In this document: positions 22,759-33,533 of the stretch, piece by piece
How positions within the stretch are numbered: the stretch's first letter is position 1
How the letters are laid out: every line of letters starts with the position of its first letter
From: Diploscapter coronatus
Lineage: Eukaryota > Nematoda > Chromadorea > Rhabditida > Rhabditidae
Length of the DNA stretch: 64,000 nt
Reading direction: 5' to 3'
Assembly (NCBI GenBank): GCA_964036155.1
Contig: OZ038423.1
Location: forward strand, 2,681,249 to 2,745,248
Program-made: the position numbers and the translations under genes
The notes under the pieces: model-generated
Told to the model about the DNA's origin: nothing
Database searches by the model: none
Seen by the model: the letters and a program-made list of their open reading frames with translations, nothing else

Positions 22759-25718
22759 ACTTGACGTATTTTATATCATGGACGGAGTTGACTCCGGAGA
22801 TTTTTGCAATTTCTATATAGACCTAAGGAGAACTTAAATCAGGATAGTCGTGCGACCTACCCCCTTCAATATTTTATTCAATTTGATATTTCTAGTCTTG
22901 AATCCACAAAAATTTTCTCTATTCGCGATGAAGCCATAATGCAAATTTCTCTTCTGTGGCCTACCTTCCGTATATTTTTGAATATGACTCAAATTCTTCT
23001 TAGGTCTGTTTCTGAGCATCGATTTCTTTTTGAAAAGTCGAACTTCATCTCGTCCCTTATTTGGAGATCTTCGCATATTTTGAAGAGAAAACTAGTTCAT
23101 CAAAATAGTTTCACAATTCCAAATTTTCTAGGTATTTTTTTTAGAATTTTTCTTGTATGAAAGCTTAGCATCATCTTGTCTATGGATTTCTTCTGGTTTA
23201 AATTGAAGACAGAATTATATTTAACTCTGAAAGATCCGTATTTTCCGTCTTTCTAGCTTTGACAAATTTGAATCAAAAACTCGATCAAATTTTATTTTTA
23301 ATCTGGGAATCATATTTTGAAATGGCAACTCTAAAGTTTAACTTCTCAAGGAGTATTTTTTGAATGTGAAAAAATTATATTTTAGGCTTTACAATTCGAG
23401 TCAGGGGTATTTTGTGTTCATTTTCTTGAAAAATTTATTTTCGTCATTCATCTCTAGTTTCGATTTTATTTCCTAGTCTTTGAATTTAGAGATCCGCTGA
23501 TATTTAAGATCCAAAATACCGATTACTTAAAATCTAAGGCATGCTACAATCTTAGGTATATGTACATTTAAAATATGGAAATTTGCATTGTTTTTGAAGG
23601 TAAATTTTAAAAATGCAAAATTTCAAAGTTCGCTCAAATTGATGTACTTCATTTTTAAAAGGTGTGATATTTTTCCTGAATATTTTGCCTTCGCTTCTTA
23701 TTTTTCAAGTGACTTATTTTGAGCACAGCTTTCGTGCAGCGCTTTTCGTATCATACCTGACGAATAAATCATTCAGGCAAACTATGTTTCATTTGGCCCC
23801 ACGGAATAATAAATCTTATCCGTTGCACTGGCAGTTTACGCACAATTAGCTGTAGTATGTAAACACACTAATACAGTTGTATAAAAGTTTATTGATACGA
23901 AATAGATAAAAAAAAAATTTTTTTTAAACAGATGTAATTAATTTGGATGGCAATAGAATTAGGGGGTTGTCGGACAATTATTAGCAGAAGTGCCTTGGTA
24001 GTAGTCTCAAACTTTGTTAATTCAACCTTTACTTTACTATATAAAACATTGACAAAAATTAAATATAAAAGTGGAGATGATATTATGCGACGCGACGATT
24101 CAATGAAAGTGTCCGCCCTCAGGCTGGACATATTTCTCTAGGATTCGAAGGAGAGTAATTTAACAATCAGAGTTATTAATATCGATATAGAATTTAATTG
24201 TTGATTAGCATTACAGAGATTTTGATCGTTGCAACAGCAAATTCGTCCACCAATAACTGTAGATATATTCAAGGGCCACACCGCCGAGTAACATTTGTTC
24301 ATCGTCTAAACAATTCGTACTTCAATTGCAGAACAATGATACTCAACTACAGTGCACCAAGGCTGATCTACATTGTCGTTGCACTCATATTCAATCATTG
24401 TATCATCAACTTTATTATCCATCGAATTATCGCTATAGAATCTAAACTTTTTTTTTTTTTTAATTTTTGTAAATACTGAAAAAACTTTTAAAGTAAAATG
24501 GATAAAATATCTTGTGCACCTAGTAATTTATAAATTCCTACTTTATGCAAAATGAATTGCAATTAATAGTTCCTTTGGTATTATCCACTTGACCATTTTT
24601 GTGAGCGATATAATGACCGTTATAACATCGAAGAGGAAATATCGAACTAATTAATGAGAGTAGAATAGTCGGACGATAAAAAAGCATATTAAAATATCAA
24701 ACTAACGAATAATGGTAGACCACAATGTGCTGAACTGTAAATTTCACATGAAAATTTATGATTCCTTGCCGATTCGGTAAACATTTTGAGTCATTTAATT
24801 ATTTAATCAATAATCAATAATGCATAGGTTATAGTTAGGGATCGCAAATTCCTCCCCTCTCCCAAATGCGGTAGGGGATAAAAGCAGCTAGAAGAAACCC
24901 AAAAAATAGGAAGCACATACCTTTCAAAGCTGGTGTTCACGAAGGATCACTATCAGAATCGATGCACCACCCATAAAAATGGCTATTCATTAGAAAGTCT
25001 TATCAGGAAGTGTGCGTCCGCAGGCTCTCGCGGGCGCTTTATTATATTAGAAAACCTGTTCATTTCGCAAGCTGCTTCTGTTAGCTTTTTCGGTCAAAAA
25101 TTATTATTTTGCTTTATTAGTTCTGCATGAATTTCTTAGTTACATCAAAAGTCATAGGTTTGGATAGAAAATTTCAGAAAATTATAAGTCTTGTAAAACT
25201 ATTTGCTATCCCTAGTTATAGTGAGTTGAAACTTTTGTCTGATAAGGAGTTTCAAATATTTGCCTTATTTGAAATTTTTGAAATGGGAATAGTGATTTTC
25301 ACTAAATGATGTATTGTTCAGACATTTGCTCAGAATTTTTAAAGATGATTATGAATATGAACGACAGAAAAAGTACTCCCATCAAATTTTTCGACGGAAA
25401 ATAGATTGTGACAAAAATTTCCTTTCACACGAAAAACGAAATAACTTCTAGCTATTAAAAGTGTCGCTAGTTTAGGAATGTTCGCTCTTGATACAATTCA
25501 CATTATATTCAGATATTCTATTTATATTTTTATATTCCATGCATATTCATAAAGAAGTTCGCAATTTAAGATACAATAGAATAACTTTGCCAAAAAATGC
25601 ATTCATTTATTTTCTAGGTTCAAAATCATTTCAAAGTTTTCAAAACGCTTCATCGTACGCAAAGTTATGGTCATCTGAAGTGAGTGCGCCTTGTCCCTCC
25701 CTCCTTTCGTATTCCATT
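22759..25718. other. Intergenic region, no gene recognised
   Basis: About 3 kb between the anoctamin stop and the first Srg-like gene. Open frames of up to 118 codons occur, but they lack family similarity, good starts or splice context. The first few hundred bases presumably hold the anoctamin 3' UTR. Confidence 0.5.
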
Positions 25719-25820
25719 CTCTGAGAGAGTTGTCCCCTCTAGCTTCCCTCAAGTTCTTCCAGGGACCAACGTTCATTTCCGGAGGAACTAGAGAGCAACT
25801 AGAGAGGAAACCTCTCTCCT
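25719..25820. repeat. Foldback element, copy 1 of 2
   Basis: Begins CTCTGAGAGAGTTGTCCCCT and has a central GGGACCAACGTTCATTTCCGG. Its two halves fold into a long hairpin around AACGTT. A second copy lies at 32136-32229 on the same strand. Its right end touches the stop codon of the adjacent Srg-like gene. Confidence 0.8.
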
Positions 25821-27752
25821 AGATGACTTGAATGACATTTGAATGAAGAGATGAACGAAATTCGCTCTTTCCATCCGCTATTTTCTTGTTCAAGAAGTGC
25901 ATTATCCAAGACGGCGATAGAATTGCTAGATCAATTGCGAAGGGTCTCAGTAAAAATAATAAAACGTAGAGTTTTTCAGGTATATTCCATAATGTACCGT
26001 CGAAATAGAATGCTAGCTAAAATTTATATCTTGATGATAAGTTTAAAATGTTGCTCGTATCTTTTAGGAAAGAAATATGAAGTTTTTAAATGCCGGAAGG
26101 CTCTTTTCTCATTACTTTTCACATCCCTCGCTCTCTAATACAATATTCCGTCATTTTTACAGATTGATGTAAAACACGAGTTATGGCACATAAAATATTA
26201 GGTTCATATTATGAGATTTCAATATTTCATTAGAATCAACTCATAAAATCTTACCGCAATGAAAAACTGCCCGATCAACGAAATAGCCATAACGGCTGTA
26301 ATTATTAATAATCTTTTTTCAGCCTTCCTTACAGAACTCAAAGCGACGTAACGAAGTCGAAACAACGTCGCGATCGTGAACAATGTGCAGGAAATCATCG
26401 CGAAAGTCGAGACGATCATCATGTTCTCGGAATTGCGCATCTAAAAATAGGGACGTTTAGGCTTTTGCTGAATTTTTAGTTCGACTAAAATTCTAAACCA
26501 ATTCGGTATTAAGTTTATCTTATTGTGTATATAGCAAAAATTTAACGAAACGCGAGTCCAACTTTTTTTAATTTGAAAAAATGCTCCTGTATTGAAAAGA
26601 TAAACATGTATCTTGCATGTCATGATTTACAAATTTAATCACATTTAAAGAAAACTATTTGACGTTTAATAAAACTGCTGCGAAATTTCGAAAGCTTCTA
26701 ATTGTGTTCTAGCCTAGTCTACACTTCAAGACCAAGAGACAATTTTTAAAGGCCAAATTAAACGCGATAACTAAAATGCTGAAAAAACCATGTGTTGATT
26801 TTACCCAGGTGATATTCTTGGTGTAGTCCATCGCGAAGCCTCCGCCGTCTAGGGGCGTAAAGTAGGCCTGAGAGAAGAGAATGTGCCAGGTGAACAGACA
26901 CGGAGCGAACAACATACAGACGATAAATTTGTTCAAATGGTCTCGCCAAAACTGAAATTGTTAGAAAGAAAGTCGACTTATTCTGGTTTTCGAATAAAGT
27001 GGAACGTTAATTGTAAACGTTATATCAGAATTGATCTTGGGGATTATCTGATCGGAATAAAATTGAGAATGTTAAGGAAAAGATGATCAAAAAATTATTA
27101 TTTTTTTCGGAATCTGAATGGTAATAATTTTGCATTTGCTGTGTTATCTAACCTTATCATAATTGATCCCAAAAAACGCGGACGAAAAGCGATTGAACGA
27201 AATTACCGACAGAGAACACATTGGTAGGTAAATCGTATAGTTCCCGAAGAAATATATGACGGTCAGGTAATATTCTAATTTTACAAATTAACATTTTTTG
27301 AGGATAATTATTTACTCAAAGGCATCCAAACTATGAACCCAGGAAATAGACCTATTTCTATAAATCTCGCTATCATCGAATAGATGAATGATCCGATATT
27401 CTGAAAAAGAAATTAAATAAAGCATCATTTAAAAAAAACTGAAGCTGATCTTCATCAAGTTCTCTCTCAATAGCAAATAAAAATCAGAAAGGATAGCACA
27501 ATGTAAAAACATCGATATACGCCTAAATAATAAGTTGAAACTAAATTAAAAGCCCACAATATATCCATCGACCAAGAATAGCCTATAAAAAGGCACTTGT
27601 GAATAAGAACTATGCAGGATATTGGAGATGATCGTGAAGTATCGAATCAACGATGGAACCCCGTACGACAAATGAATTCCATAGGCACAAACCAGAAACT
27701 TCGAAGCGGGATAGTCGTCGTACGACTCGTTTCCGTGAGCCCATTTAGACAT
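25819..27752 (-). CDS. Srg-like serpentine receptor (nematode chemoreceptor), copy A
   Basis: Seven-helix receptor of the nematode serpentine receptor class gamma type, expected in sensory-neuron membranes. Six exons (minus strand): 27752-27558, 27400-27316, 27274-27153, 26951-26805, 26440-26255, 26016-25819, giving 310 residues in frame. Seen: short outer N-terminus with a glycosylation sequon (NES), YGVPSLIRYF, FNRFSSAFFGINYDKFW, a loop with LDGGGFAMDY, RNSENMMIVSTF, and C-terminal WIMHFLNKK. These match the Srg layout. Its tandem neighbour (28149-29753) has the same exon sizes for five exons. The last codons run into a foldback element: the stop at 25819-25821 overlaps the element's right edge, and the tail after LNKK differs from copy B, so the 3' end may have been reshaped by the insertion. 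Ligand unknown. Confidence 0.85.
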
Positions 27753-28148
27753 TTAGCTGAAAATCAATAAATGAAAAAGAGCCTGATAGAGAATATTTTC
27801 AGATTGCGAAAAACGACGAAATAATATGAAGGAAATGAGTTTTGTGATTGCAGAAAAATCATTTTTCAAGCAGTATAAAAATTAACAAGCAGATTAAAAT
27901 GTACTGAAGATATGAAACTAAAAACGTTTGACTTCAGATTTGAATGGAACATGCAAAATACGAGAACTTTATGCTAGAAAAATTTTACAGGTAGTTGTAA
28001 TTATCAATTTAAACATTTTGCAAACTTTCGACAATTATATGAAGAGACTCCAAATGATGTACCAGAACTGTACGAGTGTGATATTTATTTTTCGAAATGA
28101 TAACATTTCGTGTTTCCTAGACATTTTCATTCCGAAATTTGCAACACT
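27753..28148 (-). promoter_or_regulatory. Spacer upstream of Srg-like copy A
   Basis: A 396-bp A/T-rich spacer between the tandem receptors. It must hold the 3' end of copy B and the promoter of copy A; no motif was recognised. Confidence 0.35.
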
Positions 28149-29753
28149 TCAATATTTCGCTTGTTTAACAACCACTATCGAGCTACTTGACGTTGTATCA
28201 AGTTTGTTATTCGCCATTTTCTTGTTCAGGAAATGCATTATCCAAGGGGGTGCCAGGATTGATAGATCGGCTACGAAGGGTCGAAATAGCAATAGCCAAT
28301 CGTAGATATCTTCTCGAATTTTGAAAACTACACCATTGAAGTAGAATATAAACTTAAGATTAATCATATAAAATTGGAAAAAATCGTTGCAAAATAAGGC
28401 CCCTTGTAGCTATCATTCTCTTTTTGTCCTTCTCCGTACTATTTCTCATAAAAAAGGGTGGTAATTACAGTGAGCCAAAATAACCCTCAATTGGTAACTT
28501 GGAAAAGTAGTTGCATTGCAGCATCGTTGTGTGTGAGAAATAGTATAGGATTTGTTAGGGAAAGGATTCGCTTCCTCATACTGTTTCGTGTGCAACTATT
28601 GCAACTAATTTTCCAGGTTGCTCCATCAACTTAAGAATCTCAAATTAAATACTTTCGGAAATTTTCTGTAATACATATTTGAGAACGTGATAATAACATA
28701 CCGCAATTGAAAACTGCCCCATTAATGAGGCCACCATTACTCCAGTAATCATTAATAGTCGTCTTTCAGCCGATCTCACTTCCTTAGAAGCGATGTGTCG
28801 AAGTCTCAATAAAGTGGAATATGTGAAAATAATGCTTGAAAGCATGACAAATGTAGAAACAATCATCATATTTTGTGAGTTACGTATCTGAATTTGTAGT
28901 ATGAATAAATTAGTCTCACATTTTGAAACTTGATTTAATTAACTTAGAATTAATTCATTTAAATGCTCACGTAAGCATGGATAAATTTTATCTTAAGACT
29001 TTTCGACTAAAAGTTGCAGAAAAAAACGATTTGGGGAAAATTACTTTCAGAAAATTCTATAAAGACTTGCCCAGGAAATCTCTTTCGAGTAGTCCATTGA
29101 AAAGCCGCCACCATCCAAAGACACCCAAAATGCTTGAGAGAAAAAAATATGGAATGTAAATAAAATGGGAGAAGTTAATATAAATAAAAGAAACTTCCAT
29201 AAATGGTCCTTCCAGAACTTAATTTTTTTTTTATATTTAAAAAAAAACTGCGTCTTTAAAACTACCCGATCATATTTCAGCCCAAGAAACGCAGAAGTAA
29301 ACCTATTGAACGATATGATTAATATCGATATCATAGGCGCATAAATGGTGTAGTAAATTAGGAGATATAAAATAGTTAAGTAATATCCTTAATGAAACCT
29401 ATAAAATCATATTTTGAATCTAAGTTTACCTAATGGCATCCAAACAACAAATCTCGGAAACAGGCCCAAATCAATAAATCTAATACCCATGTTGTATATG
29501 AATGATATGATATTCTAAAAAAATATTCTATGATATTCTTTAAATTATTTAAACTCACAATAATTCCATCCACCAGAAATAATGTATAAAAAGGCACTTT
29601 GCACCAAGAACTATGAATGATGTTGTACAGAATAGTGAAATAGCGAATTAGACTCGGTACACCGTAACTCAATTGAACGGCGTACGCGAGAATCAGAGCT
29701 TGAGATGACGGGTAATCATTAAAGGATTGGTTTCCATGAACGTATCTATCCAT
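28149..29753 (-). CDS. Srg-like serpentine receptor (nematode chemoreceptor), copy B
   Basis: Tandem paralog of copy A. Six exons (minus strand): 29753-29559, 29514-29430, 29387-29266, 29217-29071, 28887-28702, 28352-28149, giving 312 residues in frame; the first five exon lengths equal those of copy A. Seen: sequon NQS, YGVPSLIRYF, FNRFTSAFLGLKYDRFW, SLDGGGFSMDY, RNSQNMMIVSTF, WIMHFLNKK and a Ser/Val-rich tail. Splice sites are weaker than in copy A: the intron after exon 4 starts with GC (TGG then GCAAGT) where copy A has GT, and the acceptors of introns 2, 3 and 5 are AAG. All reading frames stay open, so the gene is probably functional but may splice inefficiently. A foldback element (28492-28623) lies in intron 5. 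Confidence 0.83.
28492..28623. repeat. Foldback element in Srg-like copy B intron
   Basis: Arms GGTAACTTGGAAAAGTAGTT and, on the opposite strand, AGCAACCTGGAAAATTAGTT. Next to the loop one side reads GAGAAATAGTATAGG and the other CCTCATACTGTTTCGTG, complementary forms of the shared motif. Confidence 0.75.
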
Positions 29754-31496
29754 CTATATTTCTAAAATTGAATAGTTAAGTTTTAACAATAAATACAAAA
29801 CGTAACAGGTATGAATTATTTTACGACGAATAAAGGTAAAACTGAAACGAACTAGATAAATTTCAAAGTCATCATATTTATTTGAATTTGCAGGATCAAT
29901 GCGACTACTCGTCTCTTTCAGTAATTTAGCCAATTTCATCAAATAAATTCGGCACTAAAAACTACTCGCAAAGGTGCTCTAACTAGCAGGTATTTTAAAG
30001 GAAATTAACCTGACTTAGGAATTCCATACTAGGCACGAAGAATGATCGTGTAAGATATAAAAGTAGTTCCATAAAATATGACTCGTTAAATTAGTCATTT
30101 CTTGTGCTGCAGCACTAGTTAAGTGCTAATAATGGATAAACGAGAAGACAAGTGTTATGGGGTAGCCCTTGTGTGCCCGTTAATCTACTTGCGACTCAAA
30201 TAATAGATTTATTGAATATAGCAAATAAAATTAGAAAGCACAAGTTCCGTCCACTCTGAAGTCAAAATCAAAAGGTGACTTTTCGTCATTTTTTCAAACA
30301 TTTATAGAAATTTTGTGAACTGATTTTTTTCGGATTTTTCTTTTTACACTATTAGATATGAGCCTAGGAAATATTTTTACTTTCGGAACATGTCTCCGAA
30401 ACTTGACTTGAGCCGGCCAAAACGTACAGCAAAGTTTTCAAATCGTTCGTTTGAGTATATCAGTGCTCGATCATTCACGCTCATCAGGCAGAATGTGTAT
30501 TTGATTTTCCTGAGTATTTTGAGACCAAGAAATAAAAACCATTTGCGATGAATTCTCAATAAGAGCGACTTGAAAACAGTAAACCCAAATAAACGTCCTT
30601 ACAAAGCCGTTCTCCCTTTGAAATAGCCTTTGTTCTGTTGCGTGCAAAGGCAGGGCACGCTTTTCGCTTGACGAAAACTCACTTGCAAAAAGGAGTTCTC
30701 AAATATTGCCTTCAAAAATTCACATCTTTGATTACACTGATCCGTTTTTCATGCGGTCTTTTTTCTATAATCCTGTCTAGCCCTACACAATTTTAGAAAA
30801 ATGCTTCCATGACTGTCTTCAAATCGGGAATATCACTTGCGCTCTCTACCCATAAGCAGTATGTGATTGTTTTTATTTAAAAAAAAAACATTTATATAAT
30901 TCGATAAATTTAGGTAACATCAGGGTTAAACTAAATCATATGTTTTATGACAGTTTTTGAAAACCCGACTTACTATTTGATCAATAAATTTTTTGTTACG
31001 TCTTATTTGGTGTGTTGCGACAATTCCAAAACGTCTAGAAGAACGAATGACTGGTACTCTGATGACAAGCTAATAAAAAAACGTCGATAATTGAAAGAAG
31101 AAAGAAAATAATGTGAAGGTGTCCTTTTTCTGCCAAAAATATCCCAAATAATCCCAGAAAAGAAAAGCAATATGTCAAGAAATACCCCACGTGTTTTCTG
31201 TTTATCTAAAGGCATAATGAATTCTAAAGAAGTCGATTTTTCGTTCTTAAAATAATTGACCATTTCAGCATTTCATTGTGAATTCGATCCGCATGACTTT
31301 AATAGTTTCAGACAATTATATAATATCTTACTAAAAAATTGAGGATAATTGTGCAATTTAACAGAGGCGATGTTGGATAAAAAATTTCACAATGAAACCC
31401 ATTCAAGAGACATGTACAGAATTGTTGAAAGACGATTACGATGCTTAAATTTGGATTATTTTAGCGGAATAAATATCTATAGATCATTCTTGTCAT

Positions 31497-31621
31497 CAAT
31501 CTGGAAAAAGCAAGACGACAAAACGATGAAACAGTATTGGAAAAGGAGTATATACGAAACCTTTCGCCTAACCTGGCCTATACTATTTGGTAAGTTTTAT
31601 CGTCTTGCTTTTTCCAGATTG
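31497..31621. repeat. Foldback element with near-perfect arms
   Basis: Arms CAATCTGGAAAAAGCAAGAC and, on the opposite strand, the same 20 bases, extending to about 28 bp with one mismatch. The loop has ACCTGGCCTATACTATTTGG, the reverse form of the shared motif. The high arm identity suggests recent formation. Confidence 0.85.
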
Positions 31622-32135
31622 CCATTCCCATCTAAAGTATCCCAGATCCACTCGTCGAAGTTGTGTCAATCAGTTTCTGTATTGGTTTGAAGCAGAATAA
31701 GTCTTTTTCTCTTGATACGGCAATTGCAGGACATAAATAGTAGTTTAAGGAAGAATTTGCATTCCTGATCACCACTCACATTGTCCATTCAGATTGCTAT
31801 GTAATTAAAACTCATTATATGAGTATATGTTGCAGATAGTTTCTCAGAACAAATGATATCATTTTCCAAGATTGTCTGGGCGGAGATTCCTTTCTCCAAA
31901 TTTATCCTTTTTTCTAATTTTTAAAATGAAGTTTGGAAACTTCGTTCCTGTTTCAAATAACGATCAAATAGTTACACTAAAAAATCAAAATTTCAGTTTA
32001 TTTCACGAAATATCAGAAAATTTATTTATTTCATCATACAACACAATTCACTAAGAAACTAATACTCAGAAAAAATAACTATTTGATTTTTTTTTCAATT
32101 TATAAGTATCGATCCTCGAGGATTAGGCTTGACCA

Positions 32136-32229
32136 TCTCTGAGAGAGTTGTCCCCTCAAATTCCTCCGGGGACCAACGTTCATTCCCGGAGGAATTAGAG
32201 AGCAACTAGAGAGGAAACTTCTCTTCTAA
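32136..32229. repeat. Foldback element, copy 2 of 2
   Basis: Close copy of 25719-25820, with better arm pairing: AATTCCTCCGGGG on one side and CCCGGAGGAATT on the other, around GACCAACGTTCATT. Confidence 0.8.
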
Positions 32230-33171
32230 TTATCAAGTTATTCCTCTCGTCCTCTACAAGCTTTTATAAAGGCGATTTTTAATAATGTATTATCAAGTTT
32301 TAATCTGGAATAAAATCAAATCATTCATTGTCTATTCCTATTTTCAAGTTAAAATTATGACTTCTAACTTATACTAAGTTAATTTCAAGTAAGATAGTAC
32401 AAATAATCTAACTCTAACAGTCAGTCGAAGGCTGGCATTAGAACGGCAAGCGAGTGTGAGCAAAACGAGGAAGTTCTAGTTATAATTTTATAATTTAATT
32501 TCGAGTTTCATATCACTTATATCTAATTAAGACATCATCTTCAAAATTTCTACCTTTATTTTTCCCGTCTCTTAACAAATTGACTGATATTTTACGTAAA
32601 CAACAATGGTCATGGATTTCTAAATATGACATATTACTATTTTGATAACTATACAATTTGTCATTCATGATGAAGAATAGGCGAAGAAAACCGGAATTGA
32701 TATTTTCGATTTCACAAATTAGTAGCGTTTGCGACAATCAGGCAATCAGACATGTGAGAGAAAGAGTGAGAGAGTGGACGTCAGTCCCGAAAATGCAGTT
32801 AATTGGTTTCGACTTTTCATATTTTTCACCAATATACTGTGACCATCGTTTGTAAAATTCACCATTTTTAGGCTAAAGAGTATACCAAAAAATTGGTGAA
32901 TTGTATAAATGATGTCGATAGTGAAATGGTAACGAATTCATGAGGTTATTGATTCGTTAATCAATTCTAATTACGCTCTACCCGACAACAGTCCTGATTC
33001 AGTTCTTCATTGCCTGTTTCAATTATCGATTTTATCATTGCGTTAGTCAATCTCACAATAGCGACATGTAAAAATGATGTTTCGGTGAAGTAATTTATCA
33101 GTGATATAAGATTTGTCTCAAATGGTCTAGACTGTTCCCCAATTTAACTCCAAATTTCAATTGAGATAGTT

Positions 33172-33389
33172 TGGGTTGGCGAACAAAAAGTAGTGGGGCA
33201 GCCTTATTTAGGTCTTGATATTATCTAACCCTTGTCACTGATCGGAGAATTAGACTGAGATTTTGTGACCATAAAAGGAACATGCAAAAACTGTAAGCAT
33301 ACCAAGCTTCTGTCTGATCCGATCAGTGCCGTTAGTTGGACAATATCAAAACCTAAGTGGGAGTAATCCAATATTTTTGTCCGCCACTG
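33172..33389. mobile_element. Degraded MITE with Tc1-type terminal repeats
   Basis: Right end TTTTTGTCCGCCACTG matches the end of the MITE at 41466-41709. The left end, GTTGGCGAACAAAAAGTAGT, is a mutated form of the same terminal repeat. No transposase is encoded. Confidence 0.65.
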
Positions 33390-33533
33390 TGTACATTATT
33401 CATGCTAAATTTATAGTTTTTTTTTTTTACAAACTCACTCATCATCTCGTTACTTACAATTGTTGCTCTCGAAAATCACTGATTTTACAAGGTTTTTTTT
33501 TTCAATTTTTAAAAATCTAATTTCAGATACCGG

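Larger units (their letters stand above)
29754..33533. other. Intergenic region with foldbacks and a degraded MITE, no gene recognised
   Basis: About 3.8 kb holding the promoter of Srg-like copy B, a foldback at 31497-31621, the second copy of the foldback at 32136-32229, and a decayed MITE at 33172-33389. Open frames here, including the 113-codon one at 31349-31690, run through these elements and are not convincing genes. Confidence 0.55.

Noticed and set aside
22804..23160. 118-codon open frame after the anoctamin gene
   Set aside because: No family similarity, and it sits where the 3' UTR is expected.
24900..25060. Minus-strand exon with donor-like CTTTGAAAG/GTATGTG
   Set aside because: The frame leading to the donor has a stop, and no partner exon was found.
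31349..31690. 113-codon open frame
   Set aside because: It runs straight through both arms of the 31497-31621 hairpin.
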